Source: Chlorobiaceae bacterium (GTDB taxonomy: Bacteria > Bacteroidota > Chlorobiia > Chlorobiales > Chlorobiaceae). Taken from it: a DNA stretch of 42,588 nt. Shown here piece by piece: positions 26,219-34,070 of the stretch. The position numbers and the translations under genes are program-made. Location: contig JAAXVR010000025.1 of the NCBI GenBank assembly GCA_013335405.1, forward strand, positions 1 to 42,588, in the 5' to 3' direction. Numbering within the stretch: position 1 is the stretch's first letter; every line of letters starts with the position of its first letter. The notes under the pieces were generated by a model. The model was not told the origin of the DNA and searched no databases. It saw only the letters and a list, made by a program, of their open reading frames with translations.

Positions 26219-28573
26219 TCAGGTCTGCTCTGCGGCAGACTGAGCAGTTACTGCATTCACCATGTTCATGAACTCCTTGATGCCGAAGGGTTTCGCGATG
26301 AAGTTCACGTTACCGCCGAATTCTTCGCTGTGACTGAATGCATCGAAACCGTAACCGGACATGAACATGTATTTCAGTTCCGGATTTTCCTTCCGCAACG
26401 TTCTGACCAGCTCGACTCCGCTCCTCCCCGGCAGCATGACATCGGTTATGATCAGGCCTATCCGTTTCCCGTGATCCATGAAAATGGCTTCCGCTTGTTC
26501 AGCGGTGTCTGCCGGCAGCACTTCAAAGCCCCGGGATTCCAGAAGAGCCCTGATCACTTTCAGGATTTCCGGTTCATCTTCCACCAGCAGAACGGCGGGG
26601 CTCTGATTCACCGGAGGCTGTCCGGGTTGTGGCCGTGCCTTTGACCGTTCAGAATCGTGGGATATCGGAAAATAAACCAGGAAGGAGGTTCCCTTTCCCC
26701 GTTCACTCATGCATTCGATGAACCCTTTATTCTGCTTGACGATACCGTCTACCACGGCCAGACCGAGGCCGGTGCCTTTCCCTTTTTCCTTGGTGGTGTA
26801 AAACGGTTCGAAGATGCGGGTGAGGCCTTCTTCAGTAATTCCGCATCCGTTGTCCGAAACAGAAAGCACGACCCACTCGCCGGAACCATCGCATGCCGAT
26901 GTGTCGGAATATTCGCACTCGCCCCCGCTTACGGTACGGGTTTCGATCGTGATGGTGCCAATGCCCGTGATGGCGTCCCGTGCATTGATGCACAGATTCG
27001 TAATGATCTGCACAAGGTGGGACGGGTCGATAGTGACCATTGCATGGCGTTGCTGCAGCTGCCAGCGGAATTCGATGTTTTCCTTGATCATGCAGCGAAG
27101 CATCGAATGAATCTTCATCAGTTCGTCCTCGAGATCGATCAGCCGGGGACGCCAAACCTGCTTTCTTGCATAGGCCAGCAGGTGGCCGACCAACTCCGAT
27201 GAACGGTTGACGGCGAGCCGGATGCCGTCGAGGTTTTCGAAAAACGGGTGTTTCCGGTCGATACGGCTGATGATAACTTCCGCATTTGCCATGATTGCCG
27301 AGAGCACATTGTTGAAATCGTGGGCTATGCCTCCGGCAAGCTGTCCGACCAGTTCCATTTTCCTGGCCTGCTGCAGCTGAGCCTGAAGCTTTTCCCTCTC
27401 GATTTCGGCGACTTTTCTTTGCGTGATATCCTGGACGATGCCGACGATATGATCATCATTGCTGTCCTCATTGAGGCTGAAGGTGCCGGTGAGGCTTATC
27501 CATCCGATATCTCCCGCAGCTTTCCTGATCCTGCATTCTAATTTGAAATCGGATTTCAAAGCAATGTCTCGTTCATAGTGTTTCCGGATCGCTGCGATCT
27601 CTTCCGGATCGATGTGCCGGAAAAAAGTTTCGACGGTCCATTCAGGCAGGAGCGAATTGTATCCGAAAATACGGTCATGTTCGATTGTCCGCTTTACCAT
27701 GCCGTTTTTCAGATCGAGATCCCAGATGCCGACATGGCTGTTTTCGAGCGCATAGTTCATCCTGGACTGGAAATTTTCATGGTCAATGCGGGTTGTTTTC
27801 TCTTCGGTGATGTCCCTCGAAATACCCGAAAGGATGATGTTTTTTCCCTGTTCGTCCTTCATCAGTCCCCCGATGCTCGAGAACCAGCGGACGTTGCCGT
27901 CTGTTCTCCTGATACGGAATTCCGTCTCCCATCCGTCAAGGGATGACTGCATTTCATTGAATATTGTCTGCACTTTCTCACGGTCTTCCTCAACGACATG
28001 ACCGAGGAAGAGCTCGTATCCCCAATTTCTCACCGGTTCTTCGTATCCGAGCAGTCGGTCCTGACCCGGCGTGCGGTAGACAATACCCTTTTCAAGGTCC
28101 ATCGACCATGCGCCTATATTGCATTTATCGAGGATCCTTTCCCACAGCTTTCTGCCCGGTTCGTTCCTTTCGTCCCTTTTCTGACGGGTTATCTCCTTTA
28201 CCGTTACGCAAAGGCATTCTCTGCCGTCATGACAGACTGGAACCGGATGGAAGGTGTGGCTGAATCGCTTTCCATTGAGACACTCTTCGAGGCTGCAGCT
28301 CGTGCCGGTATGGAGAACTTTTTCGATCACCGGTTTCCATATTGCCAAGGCATCCCTGTCGGAAAAACGGAAAGTACTTTCCCTGTCGCTCTCCGGGGTG
28401 GTTCCCGATGGAAGGTATCGGAAGATCCAAGCCGTTCCGGGAGGGTTGGCGTCGATGAGCTTGCCCGAAGGTTCAATGAGGAATAGGGGGTCACGTACGC
28501 ACTGGAAAAGAAGCCGCTTCCATTCGTCGAAACTTCCTGCCTCTCTATGGGCGGTTATCGGATTGCTTGACAT
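26219..28573 (-). CDS. Soluble hybrid sensor histidine kinase with PAS repeats and a receiver domain
   Basis: From the ATG at 28573 the protein has 784 residues; the frame is open to a TTG at 28648. Domains in order: an N-terminal PAS with its PAC (about 5-130), two further PAS/PAC units (about 140-260 and 265-395), HisKA with the phospho-acceptor histidine near 418 in LAGGIAHDFNNVLSAIM, the HATPase domain with NLCINARDAITG and GTGLGLAVVDGIV, and a C-terminal receiver whose phospho-aspartate is near 711 in LIITDVMLPGRSG. There is no membrane segment, so it senses a cytoplasmic signal. No partner regulator is adjacent; an output protein elsewhere or phosphatase-type self-control is likely. Confidence 0.93.
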   Translation of the reverse strand: MSSNPITAHREAGSFDEWKRLLFQCVRDPLFLIEPSGKLIDANPPGTAWIFRYLPSGTTPESDRESTFRFSDRDALAIWKPVIEKVLHTGTSCSLEECLNGKRFSHTFHPVPVCHDGRECLCVTVKEITRQKRDERNEPGRKLWERILDKCNIGAWSMDLEKGIVYRTPGQDRLLGYEEPVRNWGYELFLGHVVEEDREKVQTIFNEMQSSLDGWETEFRIRRTDGNVRWFSSIGGLMKDEQGKNIILSGISRDITEEKTTRIDHENFQSRMNYALENSHVGIWDLDLKNGMVKRTIEHDRIFGYNSLLPEWTVETFFRHIDPEEIAAIRKHYERDIALKSDFKLECRIRKAAGDIGWISLTGTFSLNEDSNDDHIVGIVQDITQRKVAEIEREKLQAQLQQARKMELVGQLAGGIAHDFNNVLSAIMANAEVIISRIDRKHPFFENLDGIRLAVNRSSELVGHLLAYARKQVWRPRLIDLEDELMKIHSMLRCMIKENIEFRWQLQQRHAMVTIDPSHLVQIITNLCINARDAITGIGTITIETRTVSGGECEYSDTSACDGSGEWVVLSVSDNGCGITEEGLTRIFEPFYTTKEKGKGTGLGLAVVDGIVKQNKGFIECMSERGKGTSFLVYFPISHDSERSKARPQPGQPPVNQSPAVLLVEDEPEILKVIRALLESRGFEVLPADTAEQAEAIFMDHGKRIGLIITDVMLPGRSGVELVRTLRKENPELKYMFMSGYGFDAFSHSEEFGGNVNFIAKPFGIKEFMNMVNAVTAQSAAEQT

Positions 28574-28913
28574 GGTGCTTGTCCGGGTGAATGGTGAGCG
28601 TTTGCCGACGGAGCGGGAATTCTCTCTTTTCGAAACAGGGTGAAGCAATCCGGAGACTTGGATACGCCCGTTTTCTTCCGACAGGTGTTGTGTTACAAGT
28701 ACATGAATTTACATTTTCTTCCAGTAAAGATCCATTTGCCTGCGAGCATGCAACATTGGGTTTCCCGTGATGCATACCGTTCTCCGCTATGTCCATGGGC
28801 TGTTTTTGCAGGCGGAGTGGCAGAGGGGAATTATTTCCACCCGAAGTTCGTTCACTTACAGATTTTATGGTGTCATCAGCCACGCATTTCTCCTGAACCA
28901 AACGAAAAGAACG
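28574..28913. other. Intergenic region between divergent kinase and epimerase genes
   Basis: These 340 bases separate two divergent genes. Both neighbouring frames run open into the region, but the products would have non-homologous N-termini. I see no convincing promoter boxes, terminator or RNA gene. The AT-rich stretch at about 28690-28730 is the likeliest promoter area. Confidence 0.5.
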
Positions 28914-29855
28914 ATGCAGGGACATATTATTGTGACCGGTGCTACCGGGGTCATTGGGACAGAGCTTGTCAAAGAACTCGACAAACGCGGTGAGCAGGTG
29001 GTGGTTTTCGTCCGGTCGCCGGAATCGGCGGCATTGAAAATACCCGGTGCTGCCGGCTATGTCAGATGGGATTCGTTCATGGAGAGCGGCGAATGGACTT
29101 CATCCATCGAGGGAGCAAAGGCAATTATCCATCTTGCGGGTAAACCGCTTCTGGAAGGACGATGGAATGAAGAGCATAAAAAGGAGTGCTATGATTCAAG
29201 GATCCTTGGTACACGCAACCTTGTACGGGCAATCTCGAACGCCGCAAAAAAGCCGGATGTTTTCCTTTCTTCTTCCGCGATCGGTTATTACGGATCTTTC
29301 GACCGTTGTGACGAGACCGGAGCTCTTCTCGAAACGGCGCCGGGAGGGAACGATTTTCTTGCCGGAATCTGTATCGACTGGGAGAAAGAAGCCCTGAAGG
29401 CAGAGCAGCTTGGCGTGCGTCTTGTTCTCCTTCGGACCGGAATCGTTCTTTCGACAAAAGGAGGAATGCTGCAGAAAATGCTGACGCCGTTCAATTTTTT
29501 CCTAGGCGGTCCTGTCGGTTCCGGCTTGCAGTGTATTTCATGGGTCCATATCGACGACGAGATCGCCGGCATTCTGGAGGCGCTCGACAACCCCGCTTAC
29601 CGGGGGCCCGTAAATATTGTCAGCCCGGAACCTGTTTCAATGAAAGAATTTGCCTCATCGCTTGGAGGCGTTCTGGGAAAACCGTCGTTTTTGCCGGTTC
29701 CCAAATTTGCAGTGCAGCTTCTCATGGGAGAGGGGGGGAATTACGCGGTGAAAGGCCAGAATGTGAAGCCGGGATTCCTGGGTGCTCACGGGTTCGTTTT
29801 TCGTTTTCCCGATCTTGCTTCGGCACTTGGAGACCTTGTGAAAAACGGCAAATAA
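28914..29855 (+). CDS. TIGR01777-type NAD-dependent epimerase (SDR39U1-like)
   Basis: This 313-residue protein is an extended short-chain dehydrogenase. It has the NAD(P) motif ITGATG-like VTGATGVIGTELVKEL at residues 6-21, the IHLAGKPL block, the SSSAIGYYG motif with the active-site tyrosine region, and the C-terminal DUF1731-type segment (LGGVLGKPSFLPVPKFAVQLLMGEG). The frame extends to 28767, but the ATG at 28914 begins directly at the nucleotide fold. The family is often annotated as a cell-division inhibitor SulA-like protein, which is not supported by function. Substrate unknown. Confidence 0.88.
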   Translation: MQGHIIVTGATGVIGTELVKELDKRGEQVVVFVRSPESAALKIPGAAGYVRWDSFMESGEWTSSIEGAKAIIHLAGKPLLEGRWNEEHKKECYDSRILGTRNLVRAISNAAKKPDVFLSSSAIGYYGSFDRCDETGALLETAPGGNDFLAGICIDWEKEALKAEQLGVRLVLLRTGIVLSTKGGMLQKMLTPFNFFLGGPVGSGLQCISWVHIDDEIAGILEALDNPAYRGPVNIVSPEPVSMKEFASSLGGVLGKPSFLPVPKFAVQLLMGEGGNYAVKGQNVKPGFLGAHGFVFRFPDLASALGDLVKNGK

Positions 29856-29893
29856 TATCAGACACGCACGTTATCTGCGCGGATCACATCCGT

Positions 29894-29931
29894 AAAAAAA
29901 AGCCGGACAGTACTTGCTGTTCTGTCCGGCT
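29894..29931 (-). terminator. Terminator of the RRM gene
   Basis: AGCCGGACAG (29901-29910) pairs with CTGTCCGGCT (29922-29931), a perfect 10-bp stem with an 11-base loop. Read on the minus strand it is followed by a run of T (A at 29894-29900 on the plus strand), as expected for a terminator 25 bases after the RRM gene. Confidence 0.9.
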
Positions 29932-29956
29932 GCAGATCGTGGAAAACGGGAAAAGC

Positions 29957-30232
29957 TCAGTAGCGCTGCTCTCTTCTCGCCGGCCTTTCTTCGCGGGGCC
30001 TCGCTTCGTTCACTTTTATGGTACGGCCTTTGAAATCCTTGTCGTTCATGGCTTCGATGGCTTCACGCCCATCGCTGTCGCTGGGCATGTCAACAAATCC
30101 AAAACCTTTTGACCGCCCCGAAAATTTGTCAGTGATGATGTTTGCGCTATCCACCTGCCCGAACTGAGAGAAGGCGGAGCGGAGATCATCCTCTGTAACG
30201 CCGTAAGGCAAATTGCCAACGTAAATATTCAT
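29957..30232 (-). CDS. RRM-type RNA-binding protein
   Basis: This 91-residue protein is a single RNA recognition motif with RNP2 IYVGNLPYG at residues 3-11 and RNP1 as KGFGFVDM near residue 45, followed by a short Arg/Glu-rich tail (ARPREERPARREQRY). Such glycine- or arginine-tailed RRM proteins are found in cyanobacteria and Chlorobi/Bacteroidetes, where they are often cold-induced and act as RNA chaperones. It is monocistronic with a strong terminator. The AT-rich leader upstream could include a regulated 5' untranslated region. Confidence 0.93.
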   Translation of the reverse strand: MNIYVGNLPYGVTEDDLRSAFSQFGQVDSANIITDKFSGRSKGFGFVDMPSDSDGREAIEAMNDKDFKGRTIKVNEARPREERPARREQRY

Positions 30233-30660
30233 TGTTTAAGCTGAGATGCATGTGCATTGATAGAAAAGAGACGCCGGCAAGTAACCAAGGCACAAATTAC
30301 TTGCATAGCGATCAGCCAACCATTGGCAGATTTCTGTGTTTAATTTACCGTAATAATTACCGGTTTTCAAAAATAAAATAATACAAGGAAACAAAATTCA
30401 TGGGACGCCGGAAATACACCAGATTATCCGGCGAAATTCACCTGATAACCACGATTCATTTCAGGCATTATCCTTCCCAGCCTCTCTCCGGCGCAGTCCG
30501 CCATTTCCCCGCAGCATTGCGTGCGGAAGGGATGATGTTTTTTTAAAATCACATTTATGTAAAAAATATCTGCCGAAAGTTTTGGAAAGCTTAAAAAAGT
30601 AACTACATTATTGTCGTTTTCGTTAATTAATTAGGCTTCTTTAACTCCATCCAAGTTGTT
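30233..30660. other. Long AT-rich intergenic region between rbp and amt, with hairpins
   Basis: These 428 bases contain no credible protein gene. Visible structures: the short palindrome GTAAT-A-ATTAC (30350-30360); an inverted repeat CGCCGGA/TCCGGCG (30406-30412 and 30427-30433) with a 14-base loop; and a hairpin CCGCA/TGCGG (30509-30513, 30522-30526) that extends with a two-base bulge and is followed by seven T (30538-30544). The last resembles an intrinsic terminator on the plus strand, far upstream of amt. No good sigma-54 site was found despite the nitrogen-related gene downstream, and amt has no clear ribosome site. Confidence 0.5.
30509..30544 (+). terminator. Orphan terminator-like hairpin upstream of amt
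   Basis: CCGCA and TGCGG pair around an 8-base loop, extended below by CC/GG across a two-base AA bulge, and T7 follows at 30538-30544. No gene ends just before it on this strand, so it could end a small RNA or attenuate the amt leader. Confidence 0.4.
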
Positions 30661-31995
30661 ATGAGTAAAAAACATTTTGCGCCTCTGCTTGCCGTTCCGG
30701 CAGCGATGATGCTGTTCCATGGAACAGCTCATGCGGCCGATCCGGTGGTAACCGATACCGGTACCACATCGTGGATGCTCACATCCACAGCTCTTGTGCT
30801 TCTCATGGTTCCCGGCCTCGCCATGTTCTATGGCGGGCTTGTGCGGACAAAAAACGTCATCGGCACCATGATGCACAGTTTTGCCGCCATGGTCATCATC
30901 GGCGTGCTCTGGCCGGTTGTCGGCTATTCGCTCAGTTTCGGCCCCAGTATCCTTGGCGGGCTTGTTGGCTGGGACGACAAATATTTCGTCCTGCAGGGCA
31001 TCGATGATACCATCATGTCGACGCAGATTCCGGAATACGTCTTCGCGATGTTCCAGGGGAAATTCGCCATCATCACTCCGGCCCTCATCGCCGGTGCTTT
31101 TGCGGAACGAGTGAATTTCAAGGGTTATGCTTTTTTTATCGCCCTCTGGAGCATTTTTGTGTACAGCCCGATCTGCCACTGGGTATGGGCAGGTGACGGC
31201 TTCCTCTTCAACCTCGGGGCGAAAGGTGCGATCGACTTCGCAGGCGGTACCGTCGTGCATATCTCTTCGGGCATCACCGGTCTTGTCGCTGCGCTTTACC
31301 TTGGCAAGCGGCGCGGTTATCCGAAAAACGTCATGCATCCGAACAATCTGACCATGACCCTTGTCGGAGCCGGTCTCCTGTGGGTAGGATGGTTCGGATT
31401 CAACGCAGGCAGCGCCATTGCCAGTAACCTCGATACCGCAAGGGCCCTGACTGTCACCCAGATGGCCGCCGCTTCGGGGGCTTTCACCTGGATGGTCATC
31501 GAGCTCTTCCACCATGGCAAGGCAACCAGTCTTGGTGTTGCATCAGGCATTCTCGCCGGTCTTGTCGCCATCACTCCGGCAGCAGGCGTCGTCCAGCCTG
31601 CCGGTGCACTCGCCCTCGGCGCAATCGCTACGGTCTTCTGCTATACCGCCATTCTCATCAAGAGCAAGGCCGGTTACGATGACAGCCTCGACGCTTTCGG
31701 CGTGCATGGTATCGGCGGTATCGTCGGCGCTATGTTCCTTACCTTCTTCATCCGTTCATCATGGATGGCCGATGCTGCCGAGAAAGCAGGCGGAAGCTGG
31801 ACGATCATGGACCAGCTTGGAGTCCAGGCTACGGCTGTCGGGGTCACCATAGCCTATGCGGCGATAGTTTCCCTTGTCCTGCTGTTCATTGTCGAGAAGA
31901 CAGTCGGGCTTCGCATCAAGGAAAACGATGAAATGTCCGGACTCGACCACAGTATGCACGGCGAGCAGGGCTATGGTCTTATCAACCCTAATTAA
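30661..31995 (+). CDS. amt: Ammonium transporter, Amt family
   Basis: Amt conducts ammonium into the cell. The 444-residue product starts with a cleavable signal peptide (residues 1-25, ending AHA), as in AmtB, followed by 11 hydrophobic helices. Family signatures include MFYGGLVRTKNVIGTM, the DFAGGTVVHISSGITGL segment with the first pore histidine and DAFGVHGIGGIVGAMF with the second. The C-terminal cytoplasmic tail GLRIKENDEMSGLDHSMHGEQGY is the conserved P-II contact region. A glnB-type gene follows by 11 bases, the standard amt-glnK pair. Confidence 0.96.
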   Translation: MSKKHFAPLLAVPAAMMLFHGTAHAADPVVTDTGTTSWMLTSTALVLLMVPGLAMFYGGLVRTKNVIGTMMHSFAAMVIIGVLWPVVGYSLSFGPSILGGLVGWDDKYFVLQGIDDTIMSTQIPEYVFAMFQGKFAIITPALIAGAFAERVNFKGYAFFIALWSIFVYSPICHWVWAGDGFLFNLGAKGAIDFAGGTVVHISSGITGLVAALYLGKRRGYPKNVMHPNNLTMTLVGAGLLWVGWFGFNAGSAIASNLDTARALTVTQMAAASGAFTWMVIELFHHGKATSLGVASGILAGLVAITPAAGVVQPAGALALGAIATVFCYTAILIKSKAGYDDSLDAFGVHGIGGIVGAMFLTFFIRSSWMADAAEKAGGSWTIMDQLGVQATAVGVTIAYAAIVSLVLLFIVEKTVGLRIKENDEMSGLDHSMHGEQGYGLINPN

Positions 31996-32006
31996 TTGAA
32001 AGCGTA

Positions 32007-32348
32007 ATGAAACTGATAACAGCAATCATACAGCCGGACAGGCTCGACCATGTTCGCGAGGCGCTTATCCAGGCCGATATAACAAGGATTACCGTAAGCA
32101 GGGTTACCGGCCACGGGCGGCAGGAGGATATCGAATTCTATCGTGGCCAGAAAATCGCTCCGAACCTGATTCCGAAAATCAGGCTGGATATCGCGGTGAA
32201 CAACGAGTTCGTCGATATCACGGTCGATACGATCATCAAAGCGGCAACCCATGATTCCGGTGTGATCGGTGATGGAAAAATTTTCATCACCCCTCTCGAG
32301 GAATGCATCAGGATCAGGACGAGGGAGCGCGGCGGCACGGCGATCTGA
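32007..32348 (+). CDS. glnB: Nitrogen regulatory protein P-II (GlnB/GlnK type), atypical T-loop
   Basis: P-II proteins sense 2-oxoglutarate and ATP/ADP, and when paired with Amt they block the channel under ammonium excess. The 113-residue protein has the start MKLITAIIQPDRLDHVREAL, the T-loop, GVIGDGKIFITP and the C-terminal RIRTRERGGTAI. The T-loop GHGRQEDIEFYRGQKIAPNLIPK is one residue shorter than in E. coli GlnB. It keeps the Tyr46 equivalent (Y45) but has isoleucine (I50) where GlnB has the uridylylated Tyr51, so control by uridylylation is not expected. Linkage to amt argues for a GlnK-like role. Confidence 0.95.
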   Translation: MKLITAIIQPDRLDHVREALIQADITRITVSRVTGHGRQEDIEFYRGQKIAPNLIPKIRLDIAVNNEFVDITVDTIIKAATHDSGVIGDGKIFITPLEECIRIRTRERGGTAI

Positions 32349-32391
32349 TCAACATCCGGGACAAGAATAGCCCGGTGGTCATACCATGAAA

Positions 32392-32428
32392 AGAGGCTGT
32401 CTCATATGTTGATGATGAGGCAGCCTCT
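32392..32428 (+). terminator. Terminator of the amt-glnB operon
   Basis: AGAGGCTGTCTCAT (32392-32405) pairs with ATGAGGCAGCCTCT (32415-32428) through 14 pairs with one G-T wobble, loop of 9 bases, followed by CTGTTTT. Confidence 0.88.
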
Positions 32429-32546
32429 CTGTTTTACCGAGGAAGGGAATACGTCGTTTCGAATGGAGCTTGCCGTGTTTCACTACCATTCCGATCCATG
32501 CTCTTTCCGTATTGCTTCGTTGTTTTCGGTGCAATCCGGCCGGCAG

Positions 32547-33110
32547 TCAGGAGGGGCCGGGAACCGGAACCTGCAGTTCTCTCCAGCCGGGGTAATAGGT
32601 GTTGAGCCATTTTTCGGCGGTAACCTCCCCGAGCTTTGCGGCTTCCCGGAAATCCAGCAGTTTTCCTGCCAGATCGCCGGTTTTGCTTTTCGCTATGCCC
32701 CTGTGAAAATATGCAGAGGCCATCCTCCGGTCTATTTCGAGTGCCTGCGTGAAATCCGGGATTGCTCCCGCATAGTCGCCGGTCATGTTTTTCAGCACAC
32801 CCCGGTTGTAATAGCCGACGACCCTGAAGAGCGGATCTTCTGAAGCGATGACCATCGTGAAGTCGTTTATTGCCTGCTGGTACTGTTTCAACTGCTGTTC
32901 CGCCACGGCCCTCATCTGGTAGGCCATGGTGAAGGCGGGGTTTGCCTCTATCGCTTTCGAATACAGCCTTACGGCCTCGATGAGGTTCCGTTGCTGGTGT
33001 TTCTGCATTCCGTCGCTGAAATAATCATCCGCAGGCCCGGCTGTTCCGACGGAGCCTGAAAACAACATCACCAGAGCCGTTGCAGTCAAACGGCGCAATA
33101 ACTTTTTCAT
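32547..33110 (-). CDS. Exported tetratricopeptide-repeat protein
   Basis: The 187-residue product has a signal peptide (MKKLLRRLTATALVMLFSGSVG, cut near residue 24) and then three to four TPR units: residues about 30-62 (QKHQQRNLIEAVRLYSKAIEANP), 63-97, 98-132 (YNRGVLKNMTGDYAGAIPDFTQALEI) and 133-165 (AYFHRGIAKSKTGDLAGKLLDF). TPRs mediate protein contacts, so it is probably a periplasmic scaffold. The ATG at 33110 was chosen over the longer frame to 33170 because the signal peptide starts there. It is divergent from scpA and has no functional neighbour. Confidence 0.85.
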   Translation of the reverse strand: MKKLLRRLTATALVMLFSGSVGTAGPADDYFSDGMQKHQQRNLIEAVRLYSKAIEANPAFTMAYQMRAVAEQQLKQYQQAINDFTMVIASEDPLFRVVGYYNRGVLKNMTGDYAGAIPDFTQALEIDRRMASAYFHRGIAKSKTGDLAGKLLDFREAAKLGEVTAEKWLNTYYPGWRELQVPVPGPS

Positions 33111-33312
33111 TGATCTCTGCTTCGATACAAGGGTGGATAAATGCATACGGCGGAGTACACCTCTCAACATTTAGATACAAATTGTTTTCGGAATTATACA
33201 GTTCAATTTCCGGGTTTTTTTCATCTTCCCTGTCACCGCTAATTCTTATGGCGGAAAGAGCGGCATTTTCTATCTTTGTTCCTACAGCTTCCACAACACA
33301 CCTTGCCGTACC

Positions 33313-34059
33313 ATGTTCAGAATCAGCCTCGACGAATTTGAAGGGCCGCTGGATCTGCTGCTTTTTTTCATCAGACGCGATGAACTGGATATATATAATA
33401 TTCCCATATCGAAAATAACGGCCGATTTCATCGGCTACGTCCACGCGGCAAGGACACTGAATCTCGAGGTTGCCGCGGAGTTCATCTACATGGCGTCGAT
33501 GCTGATGAGTATCAAGGCGAAAATGCTGCTTCCCCGTCCGGTACACGAAGGAGAACCCTCCGACGAGTTCGATCCGAGGGAGCAACTGGTTCAGCGACTG
33601 CTCGAATACAAGCGTATAAAGGAGGCCGCTGAAATGCTTGACCTGCTTTCGGGAGAGCGCAGCAGGCTTTTTTCTCGCGGGATGTTCGAAGAGTTCGAGC
33701 CTGAGGTCCTTGATGAATTCGACCAGGCAGTAAAGCGCCCCACCCTTTATCATCTCATTCAGGCATACCAGGCGGTGCTCGACAGCATTCCCAGGCCGAT
33801 GACCCGCAACGTCATGGACGCACCGGTCACGGTAGAGCAGCAGAGCTCGCTTATCCTGTCTAAACTTCGACAGGATGCACAGGTTTCTTTCCGAACGATG
33901 CTCGACGGCATCACCGAGCGCCTTATTTTCGTCGTCACCTTCCTTGCTGTGCTCGAACTCTGCAGGAACCAGCGGATCATGGTTCTGGTAAAAGAGGGGC
34001 ATGACGACTTCTGGATTGCCCGGAGGGTACAGGATGGATCTTCCAGTCTAACTATTTAA
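33313..34059 (+). CDS. scpA: Segregation and condensation protein A
   Basis: ScpA is the kleisin that bridges SMC heads in the bacterial condensin complex. The 248-residue product has the N-terminal kleisin helices (FRISLDEFEGPLDLLLFFIRRDELDIYNI and AAEFIYMASMLMSIKAKMLLPR), the middle linker and a C-terminal winged-helix region near 180-245 with FRTMLDGITERLIFVVTFLAVLELCRN. scpB is not adjacent. DUF1015 follows by 11 bases on the same strand. Confidence 0.95.
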   Translation: MFRISLDEFEGPLDLLLFFIRRDELDIYNIPISKITADFIGYVHAARTLNLEVAAEFIYMASMLMSIKAKMLLPRPVHEGEPSDEFDPREQLVQRLLEYKRIKEAAEMLDLLSGERSRLFSRGMFEEFEPEVLDEFDQAVKRPTLYHLIQAYQAVLDSIPRPMTRNVMDAPVTVEQQSSLILSKLRQDAQVSFRTMLDGITERLIFVVTFLAVLELCRNQRIMVLVKEGHDDFWIARRVQDGSSSLTI

Positions 34060-34070
34060 CATGTGAACCA

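Noticed and set aside
30283-30304. GGCAC ... TTGC resembling a sigma-54 promoter upstream of amt
   Set aside because: The distance from GG to GC is 12 bases rather than the required 10, so it would not be read by sigma-54.
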